From positions 371,985-435,984 of the forward strand of contig CAJNDS010001935.1 of assembly GCA_905221605.1 (NCBI GenBank): 64,000 nucleotides of DNA. Direction: 5' to 3'. Under the pieces are notes generated by a model. It was not told the origin of the DNA. It did not search any database and worked only from the letters and a program-made list of their open reading frames with translations. Both the position numbers and the translations under genes were made by a program. How positions within the stretch are numbered: position 1 is the stretch's first letter; each line of letters opens with the position of its first letter. Below are positions 53,880 through 63,884 of this stretch, piece after piece. The stretch is from Symbiodinium natans (taxonomy: Eukaryota; Sar; Dinophyceae; Suessiales; Symbiodiniaceae).

Positions 53880-54005
53880 GGGCCCCAAATCGGGTTTAGG
53901 GTTTAGGGTTTAGGGTTTAGGGTTTAGGGTTTAGGGTTTAGGGTTTAGGGTTTAGGGTTTAGGGTTTAGGGTTTAGGGTTTCTTTGGGCCCCAAATCGGG
54001 TTTAG
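53880..54005 (+). repeat. Telomere-like array between 20-bp direct repeats
   Basis: About 12 TTTAGGG units (53895-53982) lie between two identical copies of GGGCCCCAAATCGGGTTTAG (53880-53899 and 53986-54005). Confidence 0.92.
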
Positions 54006-54192
54006 CCTTGTGAGGCTGAAGGCGCACTTAGGTGCAAAGGGGCGCCAGCATGTGACTCCGAGAAAGCAAAGCATCCCAACATGGCTTCGCTGCGATTTCC
54101 CCCCGCTGCTTCCCACCAGGCTCTGCAGTGGCCCCTGAACTTTTCACCAAAGCATCCCAGGCCCTAGTGATAAGGGCGGGTCTTACAGAATC

Positions 54193-54293
54193 TACTTGGA
54201 AGCTCATGGGTGCTTGTAAGTAGGGTTTGGTGTACCCTGAGTAAGGCTATAGCCGTAGTTACCCTACTTAGAAGTAGCCGTGAACCTCCAAAC
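54193..54293. mobile_element. Palindromic element IE-A
   Basis: TACTTGGAAGCTCATGGGTG at the left, AGTAGCCGTGAACCTCCAAA at the right. Confidence 0.75.
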
Positions 54294-54331
54294 ACAGGCT
54301 CTTTCACTGAGCTTCTCCATGCTCACACCTA

Positions 54332-54396
54332 CCCTAAACCCTAAACCCTAAACCCTAAACCCTAAACCCTAAACCCTAAACCCTAAACCCTACCCT
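54332..54396 (+). repeat. Telomere-like array (CCCTAAA)9
   Basis: Nine units over 65 bp. Confidence 0.95.
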
Positions 54397-54766
54397 AAAG
54401 GTCCTAGCGGAGACCTCTGAACCTCCAGAAACCTCGGCTGTCTGTTCCTACGAGCTGCAGAAGCAGAGAAGGCCAGCCCCTGAATGAAGTCTTGAAGGCT
54501 GTCCTGTCTGGCCACTCTGAAGTACATGATTTGAGCTAGTGAGCATGTCGAACAACAGTTTTGGGGCCGGGGTGTATGTTCAACGGAAGATCAACCCAAG
54601 ACACAGGAACGCAAGTATGTTGTGCCCAAACCCTTAACCCCCAAACCCTAAGCACTTAGCCCTTACAGTTTATTGTAGCCCTTAACCCTTAACCTTTAAC
54701 CCTTCACCGTTCACCAACCCTAAACCCTAAACCCTAAACCCTAAACCCTAAACCCTAAACCCTTAC

Positions 54767-54903
54767 CGCATCGCTAGGGCTGTGCAGGTTCCCTCGCTCC
54801 TCCTGCGCTTCAGCGCTGGGCCCCGCCGCGTCAACGGCGGATTTCGGATCCGCGTTGTCATCCTCATCGCGCGGCGCTGAACCCTTGAGCTGTTCGCGTG
54901 AAC
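54767..54903 (-). CDS. Exon, acidic low-complexity protein
   Basis: Minus frame REQLKGSAPRDEDDNADPKS, AVDAAGPSAEAQEERGNLHS, PSDA with donor GCG/GTAAGGG leading straight into a telomere-like array (54718-54763). Confidence 0.5.
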
Positions 54904-55134
54904 CCTCCTTTCCTCCTATTTTACTTGCTTGTCGTTGAAGGGGGCGAGACCCAAGAGTGGCCGAGGAACGGACAAGGGTGCCCCTTGTTGTTCTAAAGGG
55001 GGTTTACAAGAAGCTAGGCCAAAATAAAAAGGACGCAAAGGCCATACAGCAGGGCCAGAAAAGATGAATAAGGGCCTACTCCAGGTCCTAGCAGTTGGGG
55101 AATATTGGGCTTGGGGTAGGCTCAATCCTGTTGA

Positions 55135-55251
55135 TACTTGGAGGTTCTTAAGTAGTTCTAAGCAGGGCGATAGGTATGGTAAAACTATACATACAACTCT
55201 GTTTAGGGTACTTATAACCCTACTTCAAAAGTACCCATGAACCTCCATGTA
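55135..55251. mobile_element. Palindromic element IE-A
   Basis: TACTTGGAGGTTCTTAAGTA at the left, AGTACCCATGAACCTCCATG at the right. Confidence 0.8.
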
Positions 55252-55284
55252 GTGGGCCGTGCACGGCAGAGAGCTCCTGTTCAG

Positions 55285-55380
55285 GGGGGTTTGGTGAAGT
55301 TGCAGCCCATCGTCCTGCGGCATCAGGTCGGGGGAGCCCAGGCACGCCCCAGTGCCGGCCTCAGCGGCGGTCACTGGAGG
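55285..55380 (-). CDS. Exon-like block
   Basis: Minus frame PRQPPVTAAEAGTGACLGSP, DLMPQDDGLQLHQT. TTTAGGG array directly on the high side. Confidence 0.35.
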
Positions 55381-55387
55381 CTGCCGC

Positions 55388-55535
55388 GGTTTAGGGTTTA
55401 GGGTTTATAGGGTTTAGGGTTTAGGGTTTAGGGTTTAGGGTTTAGGGTTTAGGGTTTCGGGTTCGGGTTTCGGGTTTAGGGTTTAGGGTTTAGGGTTTAG
55501 GGTTTAGGGTTTAGGGTTTAGGGTTCAGGGTTTAA
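55388..55535 (+). repeat. Telomere-like array, about 20 units
   Basis: TTTAGGG units with GGGTTCGGGTTTCGGG variants in the centre. Confidence 0.95.
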
Positions 55536-55612
55536 GGGGCTCACGGCTGGGGGTGCTTGGATGTCTTGGATGCGTGGCTCAACGGCTCGCTTCTCACACA
55601 AGAAAGCAGAGA

Positions 55613-55726
55613 ACTTGGAGGCTCATGGGTACTAGAAAGTTGGGCATTATAAGTAGGGCTACTATGGTTCTAACCTTAACTTCGGGTACTTGAAACCTTA
55701 CTTATCAGTACCCATGCACCTCCAAG
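55613..55726. mobile_element. Palindromic element IE-A
   Basis: ACTTGGAGGCTCATGGGTAC at the left, CAGTACCCATGCACCTCCAAG at the right. Confidence 0.8.
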
Positions 55727-56035
55727 GATGAAAGTTCTAAGCCACCTTTGTCGCTCAAAGCACCTCCCCCCGCACTTCTACAATTCTACAACCCTTTTTG
55801 CTTGCATCGCCTTCAACACCCAACCGAAGTTCTCAAAGACCGACAGCAAAAGCAGCAAGACCCGGAAGCCTCCCTAAACCCTAAACCCTAAACCCTAACC
55901 CCTAAACCCTAAACCCTAAACCCTCCACCTCCTTTCTGGACCAGGAGGCGTCGCTCATGTCCAGCTTCGACTGCTGGGAGCCTACGGGCATTTGGATGGT
56001 TGCGGTCCCCAACTCGGGCGCTTAAGGCATTCTGC

Positions 56036-56234
56036 TAGGAGGTTCATGGATAGGTAGAAGTAGGGTTATGGTAACTATACTTTTAGGGTTTAGGGTGTAG
56101 GGTTTCGGGTTTCGGGCTACTTGGAAGTTCATGTCATGGGTAGTTAGAAGTAGGGTTATGAGTATGGTAACTATACTTGTGACCCCTACTTAGGGTACTT
56201 ATAACCCTACTTATAAGTACCCGTGAACCTGCAG
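56036..56234. mobile_element. Truncated IE-A, telomere-like repeats, then complete IE-A
   Basis: Left half of an IE-A (56036-56082) stops at GGTAACTATACTT and is followed by TTTAGGG variants (56083-56117), then by a full copy (56118-56234). Confidence 0.75.
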
Positions 56235-56938
56235 TTTGTGCAGTGTAGTCGCGGCAACCGGGTCATAGACAATGCTACGAGGGTGGGAGTCATAGCAACT
56301 GTCAATGACAGCAAGGGCACTGCACGTGTCTCAGGGTAGAAATCACAGGCAAACACACACACAAGTTTGCAACAAGCAGAAAGCAGAACAGCCCGAGGCA
56401 GCAGAAAAAAACCAAAAACTCTACGGCTGCTTTTGCTTGCTTTTGTAGTTTTTGTTGAGTTCCAAGCCCTCCCCCGCACCCTGACAACCTCGTGGTGTCC
56501 GCACGGAGTCGTTCAAGTCCGGCTGCCTAGGCCCATTGGCTGTACTCAGACTTCGAAAGCCGAGCCCAAAAGCGTAAAATCCAGCTTCTGCGGCGAGCTT
56601 TCCGTCCCACTATGTTAGCCTTCAGCTTGGGGACTTTCTCCACTGGCACGAACTAGGCTTCAGCGAGAAGCAATGAAGCCGAAATCCCTCCAAGCAGCAC
56701 AAAATAGTAGTCCTGCCCCTAGAAGTATGTATAGACAAAAGTGCCACAAGACCTAAACCCTAAACGCTGCGGGCTAAACCCTAAACCCTAAACCCTAAAC
56801 CCTACTCTAGGATCTGAAGGCCCCTCCATGCGCAGCGAGGCTCTCCCCAGATCCGAGCCAGCCTTGGCGGTAACTGAACTGGCTTCAGAGGCGTACGGGG
56901 GGGCTGCCATCTCATGATACGTGTGTTACACAGCGAAA

Positions 56939-57145
56939 TCATAAAATCCTTTTGGGTCTCATGTTGTTCCTTGTAGCTTGAGTTCGGGCACCCAGAAGGG
57001 CCCTAATCCGGATCTGCCACCACATTGTGAGGACTTGAATGCGCAAGGCACGGCGCATGGCGTCAGCAGGGACGGTTAAACTCCGACATACGTGTGTCAG
57101 CACGGAGAACCCAAAGCCGCAATGTTTCTCCCTGGCCGTTCTCAC
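56939..57145 (-). CDS. Weak ORF
   Basis: 68 aa (MRRALRIQVLTMWWQIRIRA). Basic and hydrophobic, no support beyond composition. Confidence 0.2.
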   Translation of the reverse strand: MRTAREKHCGFGFSVLTHVCRSLTVPADAMRRALRIQVLTMWWQIRIRALLGARTQATRNNMRPKRIL

Positions 57146-57369
57146 AGCAGATACGGCCGTCTGCTAGCTGAAGAGACTTGCCAAAAAGAGGTTTGAGCTC
57201 GTCTGCTTGGAGGACCCAAGGACACTTTGAAGCCCACTTAAGCCCTGCGAACCCAGACAGGAGACATTAGGGTTTAGGGTTTATTCAGGGTTTCTTTAGG
57301 GTTTTTTTCGGGTTGATTTAGGGTTTATTTAGAGCTTCATTTCGTGTAAGTGTAGGGCTTCGGGGTCTA

Positions 57370-57460
57370 GGGCCCAAGCAAGCTCTCCCCAACACCTTGG
57401 TCGCCTGGGATTCGGGCCCGCGGAGCCGAGCCTTGGCAGCCTTTGCCCAGGGAAAGCTCA
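57370..57460 (-). CDS. Exon-like block
   Basis: Minus frame PWAKAAKARLRGPESQATKV-LGRACLG. The plus strand is also open (LVAWDSGPRSRALAAFAQGK), so the strand is inferred from context and the TTTAGGG array on the high side. Confidence 0.25.
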
Positions 57461-57468
57461 CATGCCAG

Positions 57469-57562
57469 GTTTAGGGTTTAGGGTTTAGGGTTTAGGGTTT
57501 AGGGTTTAGGGTTTAGGGTTTAGGGTTTAGGGTTTAGGGTTTAGGGTTTAGGGTTTAGGGCC
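57469..57562 (+). repeat. Telomere-like array, about 13 units
   Basis: Perfect TTTAGGG units over 94 bp. Confidence 0.97.
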
Positions 57563-57726
57563 CCTGGCTCTGCTTGCACACTGGTCTTCGTTGCTGAATT
57601 CCACAGCCCCCCAACCATGTACACGTTCAGTTCTTCCGGGGATTGTAGCATCCCAAAAAGTAATCGGTGCTTGCCGCATGATCATGGCTCCCTAAACCCT
57701 AAACCCTAAACCCGAAACCCTAAACC

Positions 57727-57893
57727 CTTTTGGAGGAGGACTCCAGCTGTCTCTTTCCTGCCCTCAAGTCCAAGCTCGAAGAGCGCGGGCGCCTGGCATC
57801 CAGGCCACGGAACTGCTTCTGAAGCTCGTCCCTCAGAAGCAGCACATGTGGGGGGTGGCTCTGGGATTCCTCACGACCTACCGGGCTTTTGGG
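57727..57893 (-). CDS. Exon candidate between opposed arrays
   Basis: Minus frame GREESQSHPPHVLLLRDELQ, KQFRGLDARRPRSSSLDLRA, GKRQLESSS. CCCTAAA repeats at 57691-57726 and TTTAGGG repeats at 57892-57938 abut it. Confidence 0.45.
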
Positions 57894-58227
57894 TTTAGGG
57901 CTAGGGTTTAGGGTTTAGGGTTTAGGGGTTAGGGTTTATCTGGGCGAGCTGCTGAACGATCCCTGTCCGCAAGCTACTAGATCGAGACACGTCCTTAATC
58001 TGCCTGTGGTTTGCTTTGGCTGGTACCCTTACCGCCCCTACCGGTAGCACGCGGTCTTACGTGCAACAACTCCATGTCCCACAGAGGCCCTCCAAAACCC
58101 GAAGTCGCATCGAAGGCACCATGCCCCACGGTATGGCACATCTAGTCACATAGATGCACATCTACACGGCATGCGCATTCACAAGGCACCGGGCGCCTCA
58201 GCAACAAGCGAGATATTCTGCATGCCC

Positions 58228-58476
58228 CTAAACCCCAAAAAACCGTTTGAGAACTCCGCCTACAGACTCCCCTACACAAAGCCCAGGTTGCTGTAGCCGC
58301 CACTGCCGCTTCAGCAGCTGCTTGACTTCAAAGCTCACCTGAGACATTCTGAGCCTTAACACAAGGTCCACATAGATCCACGAACCGCGGACTCTTGCCT
58401 TTCTAAGCCTCCCACGCCTCAGCCGAACAAAGCTGTGCCGAATAGCCGGTTCTCTGACACACCGGGCTCCTTCCAA
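58228..58476 (-). CDS. Exon-like ORF, 82 aa
   Basis: Contains YVDLVLRLRMSQVSFEVKQL, LKRQWRLQQPGLCVGESVGG and ends VLKRFFGV-stop. No family recognised. Confidence 0.3.
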   Translation of the reverse strand: MEGARCVREPAIRHSFVRLRRGRLRKARVRGSWIYVDLVLRLRMSQVSFEVKQLLKRQWRLQQPGLCVGESVGGVLKRFFGV

Positions 58477-58762
58477 GGTAAAACTCTGCTAGGCCCAACC
58501 TAGGGAATTAGGGCCCTATGTCATCCCTTGAAGGGTGTATAACATATAGTGCCCTCATTTCCTCATTCCCTACTAAGAACCTGGTGTTTTTTGAAGCGTG
58601 GACTGAGGTCAAAGGCCCAGAAGGTTTCTGTTCCTTAGACCCTAAAGAGCCCTGAACGCTCTAAGTCAGCGCCTTCCACCCAGCGGCCAAACTCACATCC
58701 ATGGATGAGGCAGAGCCTCGCATCCGGCAGCAGGCCTTCTTGCTGTAGACGTTGTTTAGGGC

Positions 58763-58886
58763 TACTCGGAGGTTCATGGGTACTTATAAGTAGGGTTGAA
58801 AGAAAAGTAGCCTGAGTAAGGTCAGAACTAGTTACTCCACTTATAACTTATAACCCTACTTATAAGTACCCATGAACCTCCAAGTA
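58763..58886. mobile_element. Palindromic element IE-A, best-preserved copy
   Basis: TACTCGGAGGTTCATGGGTA at the left and TACCCATGAACCTCCAAGTA at the right are near-perfect inverted repeats; TA at both ends. Confidence 0.9.
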
Positions 58887-59159
58887 GGGTTCCCTCTTCA
58901 GGAATGTTGGGCTTTGTCGCTACACTACAATCTGAAAGTTGTTGGGGGCCTTAGGGAAAACCCTACTGTACCCTGACCTCCACTGCCTGACCTCGGAAAT
59001 CCTTGAAGTATGTGATGCCAGTGCGTTGAAAGCGTCCTGCTCCCACACGTTTGCATGCTGGGGCCAGGGGAGGGATCCTACTCCGTAGCGTTGAGGGCTC
59101 AGGTCCCTCTGTAATCACCCTTTCGCGGATCGCTTTTCAGGAGATGCCAATTCCAGGCC

Positions 59160-59392
59160 CTGCTTTATTACTAGTATAATATTAGTATCATACTAGTATA
59201 ACATCAGTATGATAGTAGTATAATCTTAGTATAATATCAGTATAATAGTAGTATAATATTAGGTATAATATTTGCATAATATTAGTATACCATTAGTATA
59301 ATAGGAGTATAATATTGGGTAAATTGTTAGTGTTATTTTAGTATAATATTGGGTCTATTATTGGCGTCATTTTAGTATAATATTTGTCATTT
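59160..59392 (+). repeat. AT-rich (AGTATAATATT)n minisatellite
   Basis: Degenerate 10-12-bp units AGTATAATA/ATTAGTATA over about 230 bp. Confidence 0.9.
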
Positions 59393-59492
59393 GTAAGCTA
59401 GCCCTGCGCTCGCCAAGAGCTCGCGCTGGTGGCTCTGGACAGTCGGGCCAAGGTTCGGCGAACGGTTTTCCACAACCAAAGGCTTCTCGCGG

Positions 59493-59599
59493 TCTAGGGT
59501 TTAGGGTTTAGGGTTTAGGGTTTAGGGTTTAGGGTTTAGGGTTTAGGGTTTAGGGTTTAGGGTTTAGGGTTTAGGGTTTAGGGTTTAGGGTTTAGGGTC
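59493..59599 (+). repeat. Telomere-like array, about 15 units
   Basis: Perfect TTTAGGG units over 107 bp. Confidence 0.97.
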
Positions 59600-60011
59600 A
59601 CAAGCAGCCAACCCAACAATGAACAAACATCGCTGAGCTGAGCTTCTTGAACAAAGTCGATGAAGCTCACAGATGTGGCACCTGGTGCATTGCCGGGAGA
59701 CTGGCTGGGTAAACCATCAGAACTTCAGAGAACATGACACTTAAAAGGCAACCAATGCTGCGTCATCACAGTGGCTCACAGGCACCAACACATGGCAGTG
59801 TTTGGATTGGCTACCTGCTCACTCCCGGAATCCCACAACCCTAAACCTTAAACCCTGAACCCTAAACCCCAAAAAAACTGTGCTGAGCTGCTTGGTGAGA
59901 CCATCGCAAAGAACGTGGTGCCTTAGGCGCATTGATGTGCAGAGTCTGTCTTTTGTTCGGGTTTAGGGTTTAGGGTTTAGGGTTGAGGGTTTAGGGTTTA
60001 GGGTTTAGGAT

Positions 60012-60266
60012 TTAGGATTTAGGGTTTAGGGTTTGGGGTTTTGGGCTTTTTCTGTTAGGAGGTTGGGCTCTAGAACTTGATGCTGATTGGCAGCACCGCC
60101 CAGAATGCAAGATAAGTCCAGACGAAGATGAGCTGCAGTCCTTGATGTCGAGGCCGTGGAACTTCAAGAAGGCCTGGGCAAGACATGAAGCGGAGACATG
60201 CGCACCCCTCAGCCCTCCGACGAAGCATCTAAGATTCCCCGCGTCGAGATGAACCATCGCAACCAC
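60012..60266 (-). CDS. Exon-like ORF
   Basis: Reads MVAMVHLDAGNLRCFVGGLR, GAHVSASCLAQAFLKFHGLD then a Ser-rich part, ending in telomere-derived codons. Probably an exon read past its donor. Confidence 0.3.
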   Translation of the reverse strand: MVAMVHLDAGNLRCFVGGLRGAHVSASCLAQAFLKFHGLDIKDCSSSSSGLILHSGRCCQSASSSRAQPPNRKSPKPQTLNPKS

Positions 60267-60436
60267 GAACCGAAGTCGGAACTCTGATCGAGCTCATACC
60301 CCAAAGGTCTACCGAGTCTACCGGACAGTCTACTGGGCCGCATCCTCAAAAACTCCTTGGCGGCACCGCTTTTGCTAAGCCGCTTGGGGGTCCTCGGAAC
60401 CATCTAGACCCGAGGATCCTGAACCCCACCACATGC

Positions 60437-60624
60437 GTTCTGCCGAGCGGCTGCCAGCTGGTTATCGCTTCCCATCGCCTCCCGAAACTCATCGACACTG
60501 ATGGAGCCTTGGCTGTGGACCTCCCGAAACCGGGCTTTTGAACTGGCCAGAATGTCCAGTCCCCCCAACCGAGCGATGAGCTTGCTTTTGTGAGGAAACC
60601 ACCCTTGCTTCTGCTTAACGGAGC
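60437..60624 (-). CDS. EF-hand-like exon
   Basis: Minus strand CTGACAG/GC acceptor and AAC/GCATGTGG donor, 188 bp. Reads KQGWFPHKSKLIARLGGLDI, LASSKARFREVHSQGSISVD, EFREAMGSDNQLAAARQN. The run from RFREVHSQG to ISVDEFREAMG has the helix-loop-helix spacing of an EF-hand, with the G-x-I-x-x-x-E-F signature; the loop lacks some canonical acidic ligands, so calcium binding is doubtful. Neighbouring exons not placed. Confidence 0.55.
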
Positions 60625-60783
60625 CTGTCAGAAACCGAACCCCTCAACAAAGGGTTCAAACGGCCCTAGCAACCTAGTCTATGTGGCGACGGCGCTGAAA
60701 GGGATCGGAGGCTCGTCATAAAAATTTGGGTGATTGTCCAGCTGCACAACCCCACCCCTCAAGCAAGGGATTCAGGGCAAAAA

Positions 60784-60878
60784 AAACCCTAATTAAGGAG
60801 CATCCCCTCATTTGTACTTAGGAGAACTGTTATGAATTAGGGTATATTCCTTAATTACCGGGGCTTTGGAAGATCCGG
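60784..60878. mobile_element. IE-F element, truncated left end
   Basis: CCCTAATTAAGGAGCATCCC at the left, CCGGGGCTTTGGAAGATCCG at the right; interior GAATTAGGGTATATTCC as at 292-401. Confidence 0.7.
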
Positions 60879-60940
60879 AAAACAGGGCCCAAAACAGGGC
60901 CCCTTGCGACGAAGCGACCGTCGCCATCCCAGTCAACCTC

Positions 60941-61097
60941 GGGTTCTGGAGTTTGCTTGCTGTTGGTTACCAGCAAATGGGGGAATGAGGTACCCCCACC
61001 TCCCCCGATATATACCCTTTAAGGGATTATATAGGGTACCTCATTCCCCCGTTCCCTACTAACCAACAGTAAGTTTTTTGTTGGGTTCTGGAGTTTG
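60941..61097. mobile_element. Palindromic element flanked by 15-bp direct repeats
   Basis: CTGTTGGTTACCAGC...GGGGGAATGAGGTACCC pairs with GGGTACCTCATTCCCCCGTT...AACCAACAG. GGGTTCTGGAGTTTG occurs at 60941-60955 and 61083-61097. A relative may lie at 58500-58578. Confidence 0.75.
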
Positions 61098-61278
61098 TCT
61101 TGAAGCAGGGTGACACACAGCCGCACCTACTCGAAATGAGATCTTGTTGCATGGAGACTCACGATCAATGTGATAGCCCTGATAGTCCGTGGCAGTGGCG
61201 TCGATCGTTGGCAAACGGCCGAGGACTCTCTTCAAAGCAGCACAGCTCTATATAACAGCATTAAGGACCAGCCCCCGA

Positions 61279-61336
61279 CCCTAAACCCTAAACCCTAAAC
61301 CCTAAACCCTCAACCCCAAACCCTAAACCCTAAACC
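61279..61336 (+). repeat. Telomere-like array (CCCTAAA)n
   Basis: About eight units with CCTCAACCCC variant, abutting the exon-like block at 61337. Confidence 0.9.
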
Positions 61337-61436
61337 CTGCCCCCGGCGCCGCCCTAAGGCCTCAAAGAGCATGTCGTAGAGCTGCACAGCAAAGGCCTGG
61401 TCCTCGGCCTGCCTCCGCTCCAAGTTCTCGGCCATC
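61337..61436 (-). CDS. Exon-like block, possible first exon
   Basis: Minus strand GAGG then ATG: MAENLERRQAEDQAFAVQLY-DMLFEALGRRRGQ. TTTAGGG repeats at 61497-61562 on the high side. Confidence 0.4.
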
Positions 61437-61840
61437 CTCGGCCGTAAAGCTTGGTGGGCTTTTTTCTTTGCCACCAGCCTTATGGTGTAGGGCTAGGGTC
61501 AGGGTTTAGGGTATAGGGTTTAGGGTCTAGGGTTTAGGGTTTAGGGTTTAGGGTTTAGGGTCTAAGGCTAGGGACCATGAGCTGGTTTGATCTTTGGCTG
61601 TAAGCTGTTAGGTATACCTGTTAAGAAGGACGCGCAACTCGACGATGGCTGGATGTGGTGAGTGCAGTGCCTAAGGCGTGGCATTTGAGGATTGAAAATT
61701 GAATTGTCACATCCTGACGCAGCAGACATGAACCCCCCCCCCCGCACTTAAGAAACAAACAGAAGATACGCAAAATGTGGGGAAGCTGTGCATATATGGT
61801 TTGATTTATGCTGAGGGGTTTACCCCTAAACTCCAGAGAG

Positions 61841-62032
61841 TCACAGCCCAACACCTGCATCGAGCGTCGTCGGGCGCGTGGACTTCATGGCCCTGTCGAT
61901 GAAGGAAGTCATGACCTCCGGGCTGCCAGAATTGAAGAGTTTCCAGGACGGGGCATTGAGCCTCGCAACCCCTGTGGTCAAAACATACACAAGCCGTGGA
62001 GGGGATTTTCCAGGGTATACATCATGCACCAT
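61841..62032 (-). CDS. Exon-like ORF, 63 aa
   Basis: VYPGKSPPRLVYVLTTGVAR, LNAPSWKLFNSGSPEVMTSF, IDRAMKSTRPTTLDAGVGL and stop. Protein-like, unassigned. Confidence 0.35.
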   Translation of the reverse strand: MVHDVYPGKSPPRLVYVLTTGVARLNAPSWKLFNSGSPEVMTSFIDRAMKSTRPTTLDAGVGL

Positions 62033-62674
62033 TCTACGACGGCTCAGGAGGCCTTTGACGACCCAAAAAAAACCTCAACCCTGAACCTTCAACCCTAGAT
62101 CCCTAACTTGCTGAGATCGCTGCCGGAGGCGCGCAGTCGGTTCGACATGGTTCGACCCTGAACCCTTCTTCCAGCCCGGAGCGACCCTGAAGCCCGAAAA
62201 ACTCCACGGGCGAGGGCTTCTGTGAACCTTCTATCGGGCTGAAATTGTAGGGTTTAGGCGGTTTAGGGTTTCGGATTGGGGGGTTTCGGAAGGGAGGAGT
62301 CGGAAGGAGGAGTCCGCACATACGAAGAGATGCCCTTCCCCTCATGCCGGCACAGAGATACTGGTATTTTACAAGAACACAAGCCTAAACCCGAACCCGG
62401 AACCCTAAACCCATGCGCCCCCAACTTGGATCCTGACCCCTGCAATCCTTCAACCCTGAACCGAGTCACAATGTTGTAGACCGCCAGGGTAAAGAAGACC
62501 TTTCAAAGCTTGAGGTGGCGGCTCCGGTTGGCTTGGCAAAGGGCTTTCCCTACAAGGGTTGGTCTAAGCTTCTTTGGGTCTGGTATAGGGATTTGGGGGC
62601 TTGCAGTTGCAACTGCAGACCTCCAACCAAGGCTGAAGCAACTTCATAGCAGCAATCTGGCACGCAAACTCTGC

Positions 62675-63022
62675 TCAGATTTCAACAAGCCAGGCGTGAC
62701 TCAGTGTCCCTAAATCCGAGGCCTGTTGCTGTGAAGGCCTGAAGTTTGGGTCCACGTCTTCATGCAAGCAGGCTGCGATGAAAAACACCAGAATCCCACC
62801 AGGAATGGACCCTGTCTCGTAGACCAAACCTGCGCGGGCAAAAGCGCATTCGAGAACTCGCGTTCGGCGAACATCGTTGACAAGACCTCCTGCATACTCA
62901 TGACCGCTGTCTGCTGCCAGACTCGTGCAACATTCAAGAGTCCAAACCCTAGAATCCCCAGAGGGCAATGGCGGCTGCGTCCGCTGGCTGCATGGCTTAG
63001 CCATGTACAAATGCACACTCAC
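62675..63022 (-). CDS. Exon-like ORF with one hydrophobic helix
   Basis: Contains AGGLVNDVRRTRVLECAFAR, AGLVYETGSIPGGILVFFIA, ACLHEDVDPNFRPSQQQ. Likely part of a membrane protein; splice sites unresolved. Confidence 0.4.
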   Translation of the reverse strand: MSVHLYMAKPCSQRTQPPLPSGDSRVWTLECCTSLAADSGHEYAGGLVNDVRRTRVLECAFARAGLVYETGSIPGGILVFFIAACLHEDVDPNFRPSQQQASDLGTLSHAWLVEI

Positions 63023-63174
63023 ATAACAACACTAAGACACAAAAGGCACGGCAAGACACATCGCACGCGCACATGAAAGCTCAGAAGGAGACCTTGGGAG
63101 CATGGTTTAGGGTTTAGGGTTTAGGGCGTAGGGTTGCAGAATGCGGGGATGCAGTCAGTTCGAGACCGAGGCAC

Positions 63175-63280
63175 GGTGGATGTCGATCCAATCCTCGCCG
63201 CCGGTGGTGCAGCCCAGCAGCGTGAGCATGCACATGAACCTCCGGGTGAAGCAACGCGGAAGCCGACACAGAAAAGTGGT
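63175..63280 (-). CDS. Ion-channel pore-like exon
   Basis: Minus strand ACGCAG/ACC acceptor, CACC/GTGCC donor. Reads TTFLCRLPRCFTRRFMCMLT, LLGCTTGGEDWIDIH. The run LTLLGCTTGGEDWIDI matches the pore-loop layout of voltage-gated cation channels in protists (TLF.a.TGG.dW.di). The channel type cannot be told from one exon. Confidence 0.45.
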
Positions 63281-63342
63281 CTGCGTTTCGTCTTTGTTCC
63301 GTCGCTTTTTGGCCGGAGGTCTTTGCGGTTTCTTAGGGTTTG

Positions 63343-63669
63343 CTACGGCCTTGAGTTTGGGGTTGAAGTATACAGGTGTCTAAGTTTTCTGGGGCTTTGA
63401 GTTTGGGGCTGTTTGCGTATTGTGTTTTTGGCGTCAGCAAAATGAAGCAAGCCGCACGCTGTTGAAGTATCGCTGGTAGTCAGTCCACCATGTCCTTGGA
63501 GGACTTGGGTCACATCAATTACTGAGTAAGCTTCGTTCACAGAGGTCACCCAGTTGCTGCACGCTGTTGATGTAGGCGAGGGACCAATTTCGGCCAAGGC
63601 AATACATGTTAATACGGCACGTGCCTGAGAAGGAGTGAGTCGTCTGTCTGTGGCTTGATCCTGACACAC
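63343..63669 (-). CDS. Exon-like ORF, 108 aa
   Basis: Contains RRLTPSQARAVLTCIALAEI, TACSNWVTSVNEAYSVIDVT, QVLQGHGGLTTSDTSTACGL. Upstream of the channel-like exon on the same strand; relation unknown. Confidence 0.3.
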   Translation of the reverse strand: MCQDQATDRRLTPSQARAVLTCIALAEIGPSPTSTACSNWVTSVNEAYSVIDVTQVLQGHGGLTTSDTSTACGLLHFADAKNTIRKQPQTQSPRKLRHLYTSTPNSRP

Positions 63670-63724
63670 TACAACTTCCCAACAACCCTAAACCCTAAAC
63701 CCTAAACCCTCTGACTTTAAATAC

Positions 63725-63769
63725 CAGTGGCTGGTTGAGGGCATCGCCTTCGCTGCTGACGTGCATCAC
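63725..63769 (-). CDS. 45-bp exon between opposed telomere-like arrays
   Basis: Minus strand TGCCCAG/GTG acceptor and CTG/GTATTT donor; 15 codons, VMHVSSEGDALNQPL. CCCTAAA repeats at 63684-63711 and TTTAGGG repeats at 63793-63884. Confidence 0.45.
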
Positions 63770-63792
63770 CTGGGCAGACGACACCAAAGGGG

Positions 63793-63884
63793 GGTTTAGG
63801 GTTTAGGGTTTAGGGTTTAGGGTCTAGGGTCTAGGGTCTAGGGTTTAGGGTTTAGGCTTTAGGGTTTAGGGTTTAGGGTTTAGG
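63793..63884 (+). repeat. Telomere-like array with GTCTAGG variants
   Basis: TTTAGGG units with three GTCTAGG units in the middle. Confidence 0.93.
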
